From: Bacillota bacterium
Lineage (GTDB): Bacteria > Bacillota > Clostridia > Lutisporales > Lutisporaceae
DNA length: 18,872 nucleotides
Direction: 5' to 3'
Assembly: GCA_023230985.1 (NCBI GenBank)
Contig: JALNWH010000028.1
Coordinates: forward strand, 1-18,872
Each line of letters begins with the position of its first letter. The stretch's first letter is position 1. Positions 7,003-14,304 of the stretch are shown here, in pieces. The notes under the pieces were generated by a model, which was given only the letters and a program-made list of their open reading frames with translations, did not search any database and had not been told where the DNA came from. The position numbers and the translations under genes are program-made.

Positions 7003-8268
7003 TTATTTAATAGATGTAAAGAAGTTGTTTTCGGCATTGGCACTCTCAGGGCCAATAATAGCAGTTCCTTTATTATTATCGTCAAAAATATTGTTTATAA
7101 CATATCTTATATCATCTATAGTAACCAAATCTATTAATTTAATTATTTCTTTGGGAGAATAAATTCTGTCTAAAAGCAATTCCGATTTACCTATTGAAAT
7201 CATTCTACCACTGGTACTCTCTAAGCCCAAAATATAGCTCCCTTTTAATTGTTCTTTTGAATCGTACAGTTCTTGGCTTGTTATACTATTGTTTCTCAAT
7301 TCATTGATTTCATTGTCTATAATGCTCAAAACCGTTTCCACTTGAGATGGTTTCATTCCTGCATAAATAGAGAATAATCCACATCCTATATATGAAGATG
7401 GGTAAGAAAAAACTGAATACGCAAGTCCTCTTTCTTCTCTAATCTTTTGAAATAACCTGGAACTCATTGAACCTCCAAAAATGTTATTCATAACAAGTAA
7501 AGGATATGTATATTTGCTTCCTAACTCTATTCCTTCGTACCCTATGCAAATATGAACTTGTTCAGTCTCTTTATATTTATGTGTATTTTTAGAAATAAAC
7601 CTTGGACTTAGACCATTTTCCCTTTTGGTATCATATGTATTATATTCATTAAAAGCATTTGAAATTTTCTTTAAAGTCGAATCTTTATCAAAATTACCTA
7701 CTAATGATATTACAATATTTTTAGATGTGTAATTATTTTTTAAATAATCAATAATATCTTTACGTGTAAGATTAGATAAAGTATCTTCTGTACCAAGTAT
7801 AGACATGCCCAAAGGATTATTTGCCCATACTGTTTGCGTAAGAATATCATGCACCAAATCTTCAGGAGAATCTTCATACATGCTTATTTCCTCGAGAACA
7901 ACTCCCTTTTCTTTTTCTATCTCCTTTTCAGAAAAACAAGAGTTTAGAAACATATCACATAGTATCTCTAACGCTATATCAAAATGACTATCTAATACTT
8001 TTGCATAAAAACATGTGCACTCTTTTGATGTAAATGCATTTAATTGGCCGCCAATCTTATCAATACTGCTAGCTATATCTTTAGCTGTTCTATTTTTCGT
8101 TCCTTTGAATAGCATGTGTTCAATAAAATGAGATACACCGTTATTTGAAATGTTTTCATATCTTGAACCGGTCTTTACCCAAATACCTATTGATATAGAA
8201 TTAACATACTTAATTTCTTCTGCAACTATTCTAATTCCATTTTCCAAATGTTCTTTTATAAACACCAT
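7003..8268 (-). CDS. M16 family zinc metallopeptidase (processing-peptidase/MlpA-like)
   Basis: A 421-residue pitrilysin-superfamily protein. The inverted zinc motif HFIEH gives ligands H47 and H51 with catalytic base E50. E127 lies 76 residues after H51, as the family's HxxEHx76E rule requires. The second, inactive-type half contains EERGLAYSVFSYPSS, the Arg/Tyr substrate-binding element. There is no signal peptide, so it is probably cytoplasmic. The relative in B. subtilis, downstream of pnp, is YmxG/MlpA, which has been linked to regulation of extracellular protease genes. Its real substrate here is unknown. AGGAGG lies just before the ATG. It has its own promoter at 8313-8341 and is the first gene of a group with dut and the ymxH-like gene. 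Confidence 0.93.
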   Translation of the reverse strand: MVFIKEHLENGIRIVAEEIKYVNSISIGIWVKTGSRYENISNNGVSHFIEHMLFKGTKNRTAKDIASSIDKIGGQLNAFTSKECTCFYAKVLDSHFDIALEILCDMFLNSCFSEKEIEKEKGVVLEEISMYEDSPEDLVHDILTQTVWANNPLGMSILGTEDTLSNLTRKDIIDYLKNNYTSKNIVISLVGNFDKDSTLKKISNAFNEYNTYDTKRENGLSPRFISKNTHKYKETEQVHICIGYEGIELGSKYTYPLLVMNNIFGGSMSSRLFQKIREERGLAYSVFSYPSSYIGCGLFSIYAGMKPSQVETVLSIIDNEINELRNNSITSQELYDSKEQLKGSYILGLESTSGRMISIGKSELLLDRIYSPKEIIKLIDLVTIDDIRYVINNIFDDNNKGTAIIGPESANAENNFFTSIK

Positions 8269-8312
8269 TTACCTCCTGTTAGCATAATTCAATTTATTAT
8301 ATATAATAACCT

Positions 8313-8341
8313 ATAATATTACAATTATAAATAAATCTCAA
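8313..8341 (-). promoter_or_regulatory. sigma-A-type promoter of the M16 protease gene
   Basis: On the minus strand TTGAGA (8341-8336) and TATTAT (8318-8313) are separated by 17 nt. Each matches the consensus at five of six positions. The predicted start near 8306 gives a leader of about 38 nt to the ATG. It lies after the pnp terminator, which is why a new promoter is expected. The surrounding DNA is very A+T-rich, so chance matches are possible. Confidence 0.5.
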
Positions 8342-8450
8342 TTATTATTGCCAAGAGTATCACTAAAATATTTATCCTATATTCATAATAAAACCCTACT
8401 GAACATAGAATTTTAAAAGTATTAAGATAGGGTCATGAATAAAACAAAAC

Positions 8451-8485
8451 AAAGGGTAGCATAAACTAAAGTCTATGTTACCTTT
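8451..8485 (-). terminator. intrinsic terminator of pnp
   Basis: Minus-strand AAAGGTAACATA (8485-8474) pairs with TATGCTACC and the following TTT (8463-8451), with one bulge and one G-U. The loop is 10 nt. The downstream arm runs into TTTGTTTTGTTTTA. The pnp stop codon (8480-8478) is inside the upstream arm, so ribosomes ending on pnp would disturb the hairpin. The remainder of the 209-nt gap up to the M16 gene holds only that gene's promoter and ribosome site. Confidence 0.75.
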
Positions 8486-10580
8486 CTTGTCTATTATTTT
8501 GTTTATCATCAACTATTGCATCTCTTCTTGATAGATTTATTCTTCCCTGTCTATCTATTTCCGTAACTTTTACCAGCACTTCATCTCCTACATTTACTAT
8601 ATCTTCAACCTTTTCTACTCTTTTCTTATCCAATTTTGAAATATGAACAAGCCCTTCTTTTCCCGGCAGGATTTCAACAAAAGCTCCAAAAGGCATTATC
8701 CTAACAACTTTGCCCAGATAAACGCTGCCTTCTTCTACTTCCTTTGTAAGTCCTTCAATAATTTTTAATGCTTTTTCACCGGCTTTTGCATCAATAGCAG
8801 ATATATATACTTTCCCGTCATCTTCAATGTCAATTTTCACATTAGTTTCAGAAATAATTTTATTTATAGTTTTACCGCCGGGTCCTATGATGTCTCTTAT
8901 TTTATCAGGATCAACTTTAGTTGTAATAATCTTAGGTGCATAAGGAGATAATTCTTTTCTCGGCTTATCAATTGCAGAATTCATTTTTTCCAGTATAAAC
9001 AAGCGACCTTTTCTCGCTTGTTCCAAAGCCGACTTTAATATATCTCTATCGATACCTGCAATTTTAATATCCATTTGAATAGCTGTAATACCTATATCAG
9101 ATCCGGCTACCTTAAAGTCCATGTCTCCTAAAAAGTCTTCCATACCTTGGATATCAGACAGTATTATTACATTTTCTTCTTCTTTTATTAAGCCCATCGC
9201 TATTCCGGCTATTGGCTTAATAATTGGGACTCCGGCATCTAACAAAGCTAGAGTGCTACCGCAAACGGAAGCTTGTGAAGAAGATCCATTTGAACTAAGA
9301 ACTTCCGATACTAATCTTATCGTATAAGGAAATATATCTAGACTTGGTATCATAGGTTCCAGTGCTCTTTCAGCTAAGGCACCGTGACCTATCTCTCTTC
9401 TGCCCGGACCTCTTAGAAATCTAGTCTCACCAACGCTGAATGGTGGAAAATTGTAATGATGCATATATCTTTTTGACTCTTCCACTCCTAAACCGTCTAG
9501 AACTTGAACATCACCTAAAGCACCAAGAGTTGCGACAGTCAAAACTTGAGTTTGCCCTCTTGTAAATAAACCTGATCCATGAACACGAGGAAGTAAGCCT
9601 ACTTCACAAGATATTGGCCTAATTTCATCTACTTTTCTATCATCAGGCCTCATTCTTTCATTAACTATAAGGCTTCTAACCTGTTCTTTTTTTATTCTAT
9701 AAAGAATATCTTCAACATCACTTAAATTATCAGGATAAATATCTGAAAAATATGATATCGCTTCTTCGGATACCTTATCCATGTTATTAATACGCTCCAA
9801 CTTATCAATTGTTTTAATTGCAGCTAGCATTTTATCAGAGGCAAATTCTTTAACCTTATCCTCTATTTCAGAATCTATTATGTGTGGCTCCACAACCATC
9901 TTTTCTCTACCAACTTTTTCAACTATGCTTTCTATAAATTCAATTATTTTTTTTATGTTTTCATGAGCAAATAATATAGCTTCTAAAATGACTTCTTCTG
10001 ATACCTCTTTTGCTCCTGCTTCTACCATCATAACAGCATCTTTTGTCCCGGAAACTACTAAATGAAGTTCACTTTCCTCTTTTTGCTGCGAATTAGGGTT
10101 TATGATAAATTCGCCATCAACTAAACCAACCAAAACTGAACCGGTTGGTCCTAAAAATGGTATTTGTGATATTGAGAGAGCTATAGAGGAACCTATCATA
10201 GCCAAAATTTCAGGTGAGCTGTCTTGATCTACCGATAGCACGGTTGCTATTACTTGAACGTCATTTCTAAAACCATCAGGGAATAACGGTCTTATTGGCC
10301 TATCAATTAATCTGGATGATAATACAGCTTTTTCCGTTGGTTTCCCTTCCCTTTTTATGAATCCTCCGGGAATTTTCCCCACTGCATATAATCTTTCTTC
10401 ATAATCTACACTAAGAGGAAAAAAGTCAATTCCTTCTCTTGGTTTGTCAGAAGCACAAGCAGTTACTATAACTGCAGTATCACCATACTTTACCAATGCC
10501 GAACCATCTGCTAATTGGGCTAGTTTGCCTATCTCAACAGATAAAATCTTTCCGGCAAGTTCCATTTTAAATAATTCCAA
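8478..10580 (-). CDS. pnp: polyribonucleotide nucleotidyltransferase (PNPase)
   Basis: PNPase is a trimeric 3'-5' phosphorolytic exoribonuclease central to mRNA turnover. The 700-residue layout is complete. The first RNase PH-like domain covers about 5-140, with the FFPLSVDYEERLYAVGKIPGG block. The linker helices cover about 145-300. The catalytic second RNase PH domain covers about 310-540, with GGRREIGHG-type GRREIGHGALAERAL and GDMDFKVAGSD carrying the metal-binding aspartates. A KH domain follows, with GPGGKTI near 567, then an S1 domain from about 618 with VGKV-like YLGKVVRIMPFGAFVEI. The start is TTG with AGGAGG 7 nt upstream. A second in-frame ATG five codons on lacks a site. It follows rpsO after a weak terminator, the widely conserved rpsO-pnp pairing, and ends in its own terminator. 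Confidence 0.97.
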   Translation of the reverse strand: MELFKMELAGKILSVEIGKLAQLADGSALVKYGDTAVIVTACASDKPREGIDFFPLSVDYEERLYAVGKIPGGFIKREGKPTEKAVLSSRLIDRPIRPLFPDGFRNDVQVIATVLSVDQDSSPEILAMIGSSIALSISQIPFLGPTGSVLVGLVDGEFIINPNSQQKEESELHLVVSGTKDAVMMVEAGAKEVSEEVILEAILFAHENIKKIIEFIESIVEKVGREKMVVEPHIIDSEIEDKVKEFASDKMLAAIKTIDKLERINNMDKVSEEAISYFSDIYPDNLSDVEDILYRIKKEQVRSLIVNERMRPDDRKVDEIRPISCEVGLLPRVHGSGLFTRGQTQVLTVATLGALGDVQVLDGLGVEESKRYMHHYNFPPFSVGETRFLRGPGRREIGHGALAERALEPMIPSLDIFPYTIRLVSEVLSSNGSSSQASVCGSTLALLDAGVPIIKPIAGIAMGLIKEEENVIILSDIQGMEDFLGDMDFKVAGSDIGITAIQMDIKIAGIDRDILKSALEQARKGRLFILEKMNSAIDKPRKELSPYAPKIITTKVDPDKIRDIIGPGGKTINKIISETNVKIDIEDDGKVYISAIDAKAGEKALKIIEGLTKEVEEGSVYLGKVVRIMPFGAFVEILPGKEGLVHISKLDKKRVEKVEDIVNVGDEVLVKVTEIDRQGRINLSRRDAIVDDKQNNRQER

Positions 10581-10610
10581 AAAACTACCTCCTTAAGTAT
10601 CTTAAATAAC

Positions 10611-10668
10611 CTCTATGTTATTATTGCTTTTGAATTGTTTAAATATTAAATAATAACAATAATATAGG
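10611..10668 (-). promoter_or_regulatory. A/U-rich leader hairpin before pnp
   Basis: In the 143-nt rpsO-pnp gap, AATAATAAC (10649-10657) and GTTATTATT (10617-10625) pair perfectly over 9 bp. CCTATAT and ATAGAGG further out can extend the stem past a bulge, about 20 nt upstream of the pnp ribosome site. In E. coli a pnp leader stem cut by RNase III is the target of PNPase autocontrol. A similar role here is an inference from position only. TTGCTT and TATTTA, 17 nt apart just upstream, form a weak candidate pnp promoter. Confidence 0.35.
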
Positions 10669-10700
10669 AAAGCAAGATGTATCTCCCCATATTATAAAAT

Positions 10701-10720
10701 AAAGAGCGGAATAACCCGCC
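10701..10720 (-). terminator. weak hairpin after rpsO, likely partial terminator
   Basis: Minus-strand GCGG (10719-10716) pairs with CCGC (10709-10706) around a 6-nt loop, 5 nt after the rpsO stop, and is followed by TCTTTATTTTA. Four G-C pairs with a broken U-tract suggest partial termination, which would let some transcripts continue into pnp. Confidence 0.45.
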
Positions 10721-10723
10721 CAT

Positions 10724-10993
10724 CTACCTTCTTATTCCAAGTTTAGCAATGATAGTTCTATACCTTTCTATATCTTTGGACATAAGATAATTAAGCAATC
10801 CTCTCCTTTGCCCTACCATTTTCAAAAGTCCTCTACGAGAATGATGATCTTTCTTATTAAGCTTCAAATGCTCATTAAGAGTATTAATCCTTTCTGTAAG
10901 TAAAGCAATCTGCACTTCAGGAGAACCTGTATCTCCCTCTTTTAACTGATATTTTTCAATTATCTCTAGTTTTTGTTCCTTAGTTAATGCCAT
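10724..10993 (-). CDS. rpsO: 30S ribosomal protein S15
   Basis: S15 binds the three-way junction of 16S rRNA helices 20-22 early in 30S assembly and contributes to a bridge with the 50S subunit. With the start at 10993 the protein is 89 residues, the normal length, opening MALTKEQK. It contains DTGSPEVQIALLTERI and KDHHSRRGLL followed by MVGQRRGLLNYL, the rRNA-contacting core. The frame continues nine codons upstream to 11020, but the AGGAGGTG placed 7 nt before the ATG at 10993 and the family N-terminus settle the start. It has its own promoter and a structured leader, lies 132 nt after ribF, and precedes pnp. Confidence 0.97.
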   Translation of the reverse strand: MALTKEQKLEIIEKYQLKEGDTGSPEVQIALLTERINTLNEHLKLNKKDHHSRRGLLKMVGQRRGLLNYLMSKDIERYRTIIAKLGIRR

Positions 10994-11016
10994 AACTACA
11001 CCTCCTATTTTTATAT

Positions 11017-11063
11017 CCATAAACTAAGCTTACCGTCGGTGATTCGATATACCTAGCTTATGG
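11017..11063 (-). promoter_or_regulatory. candidate S15 autoregulatory leader of rpsO
   Basis: Minus-strand CCATAAGCTA (11063-11054) pairs with TAGTTTATGG (11026-11017) over 10 bp including one G-U. The enclosed 27 nt offer mutually exclusive short hairpins: GGT/ACC (11053-11051 with 11040-11038) or ACC/GGT (11040-11038 with 11034-11032). This makes a junction-like element ending 17 nt before the AGGAGG. Firmicute S15 is known to repress its own mRNA by binding leader junctions that mimic its rRNA site. The match here is by shape and place, not by a covariance search. Confidence 0.5.
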
Positions 11064-11081
11064 CTTTTTATTGACAATAAA

Positions 11082-11110
11082 ATTTTAACATAGCTTTGAT
11101 AATGTGTAAA
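11082..11110 (-). promoter_or_regulatory. sigma-A-type promoter of rpsO-pnp
   Basis: On the minus strand TTTACA (11110-11105) and TAAAAT (11087-11082) are 17 nt apart, each five of six to consensus. The predicted start near 11075 falls just upstream of the structured leader, so the whole leader would be transcribed. It lies immediately after the ribF stop. Confidence 0.55.
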
Positions 11111-11125
11111 GTATTTGTTAAGTAA

Positions 11126-12034
11126 TCAACCAAGCCTTGATTTAATATCTAAATTAATTTGTTGTTTAAGTTCACTTATAGTATCGAAACACTTCTCACT
11201 TCGATGCCATCTTAAAAAGACTACTTCTATTTCAGAATCATACAAGTAATCATTATAGCCTATAACATGAGTTTCTATGCTAATTTTTTCACCTTTAAAT
11301 GTAGGGTTAAAACCAATATTTGTAACGCTTTTATAACTAATACCGCCTATTATTGTGTTAGTTAGATATACACCTCTTTTAGGTAATACTAAATCTTTTT
11401 CTACCCATATGTTTGCAGTTCTTATTCCGATTTTGCCGCCCTTCTTCTTTCCGTGTATTACAGGTCCATTTATAGTAAAATACCTGCCCAGGTATTTTTT
11501 AGCTTCTTCCACTTCCCCGGATTTTAATAGTTCTCTTATTAAGCTGCTTGAAACAATTTTTCCTTCAATTAATACCGGTTTAACAATTAAAACTTCAAAT
11601 CCATGCTTTTTACCCAAGGCTTTAAGGATTTCAATATTCCCGCTTTTATTAAAGCCAAATTTAAAATCGTAGCCGGCAACAACACATTTTATTTGAAATT
11701 TATCTAACAGGACTTTTTGAATAAATTCCTCCGGATTTAGGTTTTTAATGTTTTGAAAATCCTCCAAAAACACACTATCTAAATTACATTTTTCAAAAAT
11801 CTCCATTCTCAGCTTATCATCGGTTATCATTTCAAGGTTACTATCTTGAAAAAAAATTTTCTTTGGGTGTTTTAAAAATGTATAAATCATACTCCTGCAG
11901 TTCAACTCTTTTGATTTAGCAGTAATGGATTCGATAAGTTTTAAATGTCCTATGTGGACACCATCAAAGCTTCCCAAAGCAACACAATAAGGTGCTTTCT
12001 TTTTAGCCTCACAATAAGATGTATAAACAAACAT
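11126..12034 (-). CDS. ribF: bifunctional riboflavin kinase / FAD synthetase
   Basis: RibF phosphorylates riboflavin to FMN and adenylylates FMN to FAD. The N-terminal nucleotidyltransferase domain (about 10-175) has LGSFDGVHIGHLKLI, the HxGH-type adenylyl-transfer site, and VAGYDFKFG, followed by SSSLIRELL. The C-terminal flavokinase domain (about 180-300) has IHGKKKGGKIGIRTANIW and the KISIETHVIGYNDYLY segment. In most family members the kinase motif is FPTAN. Here it reads IRTAN, keeping the Mg/ATP-binding Thr-Ala-Asn but replacing the proline. At 302 residues the length is normal. AAGGAG lies 7 nt before the ATG. It starts 16 nt after truB and is the last gene of the nusA-infB operon, as in many Firmicutes. 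Confidence 0.95.
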   Translation of the reverse strand: MFVYTSYCEAKKKAPYCVALGSFDGVHIGHLKLIESITAKSKELNCRSMIYTFLKHPKKIFFQDSNLEMITDDKLRMEIFEKCNLDSVFLEDFQNIKNLNPEEFIQKVLLDKFQIKCVVAGYDFKFGFNKSGNIEILKALGKKHGFEVLIVKPVLIEGKIVSSSLIRELLKSGEVEEAKKYLGRYFTINGPVIHGKKKGGKIGIRTANIWVEKDLVLPKRGVYLTNTIIGGISYKSVTNIGFNPTFKGEKISIETHVIGYNDYLYDSEIEVVFLRWHRSEKCFDTISELKQQINLDIKSRLG

Positions 12035-12050
12035 AGCATTGCTCCTTTTA

Positions 12051-12962
12051 TTAAACGAATAAAGTTTTTATCTTTAAATAATTATTTCTATTTTTCTCAT
12101 CATAATGCACTATACCAACACCTATAAAACATTGATTAATATAAAGCCTTAATTCTTTATTAATCTCGTATTTTTGCAAATCTTCTTCTGTGCCACCATT
12201 ATAAATAATATTTCCGTTTAAAGCCGCTTTTTTAAATTTATCTTTAATAGATATTTTATCATAATCAAACAATACTTTATCTATACTAACAATATAACTA
12301 TTAAGATTTCCTTTGCGTACAGCAAGTTTAATATCCTCTATCGTATATGTATCTTTTATATCAAAAGGAAAAGAATTTAACCTTATTAACTGAGACATAT
12401 GAGCACCATAACTCAATTCCATACCAATATCATGACATAACGTTCTAATATACGTACCTTTTGAGCAAGTTACATCAAAAATAAATTCGTCACAACTCAA
12501 TTTTTTAATTATTCTGATTCCATATATTCGAATTTGCCTACCTTTTATTGTTGGTGATTGTCCTTCGTGAGCGTACTGATAGAGCCTTTTCCCTTTATGC
12601 TTTACTGCCGAATACAAAGGTGGAATTTGAGTAATTAACCCTATAAATTTGTTTGTTGCCTTTTTAAAATCCGCTATTGGAATATCAGGTACACTGACCT
12701 TATTTAAAACATTACCATATTTATCTTGTGTATCCGTTGTAATACCAAATTTAATATTGGCTCTATAAGTCTTATTTCTATCAACAACATACTGAGCTGC
12801 TCTTGTGGCTTTACCAAGACATAAAGGTAAGACACCTGCTGCTTCCGGGTCCAATGTTCCGGTATGTCCTACTTTTTTGATTCCCGTAATTTTACGAATA
12901 AAATAAACTACATCATGGGAAGTCATCCCGGGGGGTTTTAAAATATTAATAAATCCATCCAT
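12051..12962 (-). CDS. truB: tRNA pseudouridine(55) synthase
   Basis: TruB makes the universal pseudouridine 55 in the T-loop of tRNAs and acts as a tRNA folding chaperone. From the ATG at 12962 the protein is 303 residues and begins MDGFINILKPPGMTSHDVV, the typical family opening. The catalytic aspartate is D38 in GHTGTLDPEAAGVLP. Downstream are PLYSAVKHKGKRLYQYA and GTYIRTLCHDIG, motifs of the TruB fold. The remainder is a short PUA-like C-terminal region. The frame extends 12 codons upstream into nrnA, but AGGTGA about 8 nt before the 12962 ATG and the family N-terminus exclude that. This leaves a 7-nt gap to nrnA and 16 nt to ribF. Confidence 0.95.
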   Translation of the reverse strand: MDGFINILKPPGMTSHDVVYFIRKITGIKKVGHTGTLDPEAAGVLPLCLGKATRAAQYVVDRNKTYRANIKFGITTDTQDKYGNVLNKVSVPDIPIADFKKATNKFIGLITQIPPLYSAVKHKGKRLYQYAHEGQSPTIKGRQIRIYGIRIIKKLSCDEFIFDVTCSKGTYIRTLCHDIGMELSYGAHMSQLIRLNSFPFDIKDTYTIEDIKLAVRKGNLNSYIVSIDKVLFDYDKISIKDKFKKAALNGNIIYNGGTEEDLQKYEINKELRLYINQCFIGVGIVHYDEKNRNNYLKIKTLFV

Positions 12963-12969
12963 AATTCTT

Positions 12970-13923
12970 TCACCTAAACAACCCAAAAGCTTTATCAATC
13001 ACGTTTTTTTTCACTGTAAGAATGTCACCTGATACTGTTGCTCCGGCAGCACTTTTATGTCCGCCGCCTCCAAATTCACCGGCAAAAAGATTAACATTTA
13101 TATTATCTTTAGATCTAAAACTTATTTTGATATTTCCATCTTTACTTTCTCGAAATAACAGTGCTAATTCTACTGTATTAATATCTCTGGCAAAATCTAT
13201 TATCCCTTCGGTATCCTCATCTTTAGCGCCGCTTTTATAAAACTGTTCTTTTGTTAGGACTATAACAGATATTTTTTCATCACAATAAAATTCCATATAA
13301 TTTATAGCATGGCCAATAAGTTTAATCTTTGCCTTTGTAATATTTTGATAGATTAATCTAAAAATTTCAGCGGAATCAACCCCATATTTTAGCAGTTCAC
13401 TTGCTATTTGATGAGTTTCAAATGTTGTATTATTATATTGAAATTTACCTGTATCAGTTACTATACCAACATACAAGCATTGAGCAATTTCCTTATCTAT
13501 TTTTATATTCATTTTTTTAATAATTTGATAAACAATTTCTGCTGTTGCAGCAGCATTAGGCCGAACCATATTAAGTGTTCCAAAGTTTGTATTACTAATA
13601 TGATGATCAATATTAATTATATTTTTCCCTGTTAAGTACTTTGAACTTTTGCCAATCCTGGCAATTTCGCTACTATCTAAGACAATGACCAAATCGAATT
13701 TATCTATTGTATCAACACAACTAATTTTATCAGCACTTTTTAAAAATCTATATATTACCGGTACCTCATCATCAATCACTATCTCAGCCTCTTTACCAAT
13801 GCTTGTAATAGAATTATAAAGAGCTAATGAAGACCCAAGGCTATCACCATCGGGAGCAGTATGCGACAATATAATTATATTATCACTTTCTTTTATTAAC
13901 TTTATTATTTCCGATATAATCAA
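12970..13923 (-). CDS. nrnA: DHH-family bifunctional oligoribonuclease / pAp phosphatase
   Basis: NrnA degrades 2-5 nt RNA fragments and pGpG to mononucleotides and dephosphorylates pAp. The DHH catalytic domain has H21, D25 and D27 in SHTAPDGDS, D83 in VLDSSE, D106-H107-H108 in the name-giving motif, and GIVTDTGKFQYNNT. The C-terminal DHHA1 domain ends with EFGGGGHKSAAGAT, the substrate-binding glycine loop. At 317 residues the length is typical. The start is a TTG overlapping the rbfA stop by 4 nt (TTGA), with AGAGGG about 9 nt upstream, so it is coupled to rbfA. Its place between rbfA and truB is conserved in many Firmicutes and links final RNA breakdown with the translation operon. Confidence 0.94.
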   Translation of the reverse strand: MIISEIIKLIKESDNIIILSHTAPDGDSLGSSLALYNSITSIGKEAEIVIDDEVPVIYRFLKSADKISCVDTIDKFDLVIVLDSSEIARIGKSSKYLTGKNIINIDHHISNTNFGTLNMVRPNAAATAEIVYQIIKKMNIKIDKEIAQCLYVGIVTDTGKFQYNNTTFETHQIASELLKYGVDSAEIFRLIYQNITKAKIKLIGHAINYMEFYCDEKISVIVLTKEQFYKSGAKDEDTEGIIDFARDINTVELALLFRESKDGNIKISFRSKDNINVNLFAGEFGGGGHKSAAGATVSGDILTVKKNVIDKAFGLFR

Positions 13924-14282
13924 CTATGTTTTCCCTCTTCCTTTTTAATTTGGCCTAAAAGCTGACTTATTCTTGCTCCATGCTCTATTGATTCATCTAT
14001 TTCAAAATGAATTTCCGGCAAATGTCTTAATTTCATATATTCACCTAGTCTTTTTCTTATAAACCCGCTTGCGCTTCTTAATCCCTTTATAGAATTAGAT
14101 TTTTCTTCGTCATTGCCAAAAATGCTAATATATACTTTTGCATATTTTAAGTCAGGAGTAACTTTAACATAAACTACACTACACATCTCTGTTACCCTTG
14201 GATCCTTTATTTCATTCATTATTATTGAGCTTATCTCTTTTTTCATTTGTTCCGAAATACGATTCAATCTTTGTATTGACAT
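13920..14282 (-). CDS. rbfA: 30S ribosome-binding factor A
   Basis: RbfA binds immature 30S subunits near the 5' end of 16S rRNA and helps in late maturation and cold adaptation. At 120 residues it is one type II KH domain. The family pattern is clear: RLNRISEQMKKEISSII, the EIKDPRV motif, VYVKVTPDLKYAKVYISIFG, then GFIRKRLGEYMKLRHLPEIHFEID. The C-terminal tail is short and charged. The ATG has AGGTGAT about 5 nt upstream. It lies 22 nt after infB and overlaps nrnA by 4 nt. It works alongside RimP, from the first gene of the same operon. Confidence 0.96.
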   Translation of the reverse strand: MSIQRLNRISEQMKKEISSIIMNEIKDPRVTEMCSVVYVKVTPDLKYAKVYISIFGNDEEKSNSIKGLRSASGFIRKRLGEYMKLRHLPEIHFEIDESIEHGARISQLLGQIKKEEGKHS

Positions 14283-14304
14283 TTAATATCACCTACTCAA
14301 ACTT

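Noticed and set aside
10994..11020. N-terminal extension of rpsO
   Set aside because: It would put the ribosome site AGGAGG inside the gene and add nine residues not found in S15.
12963..12998. N-terminal extension of truB overlapping nrnA
   Set aside because: The AGGTGA ribosome site and the family opening MDGFINILKPPG support the later ATG at 12962.
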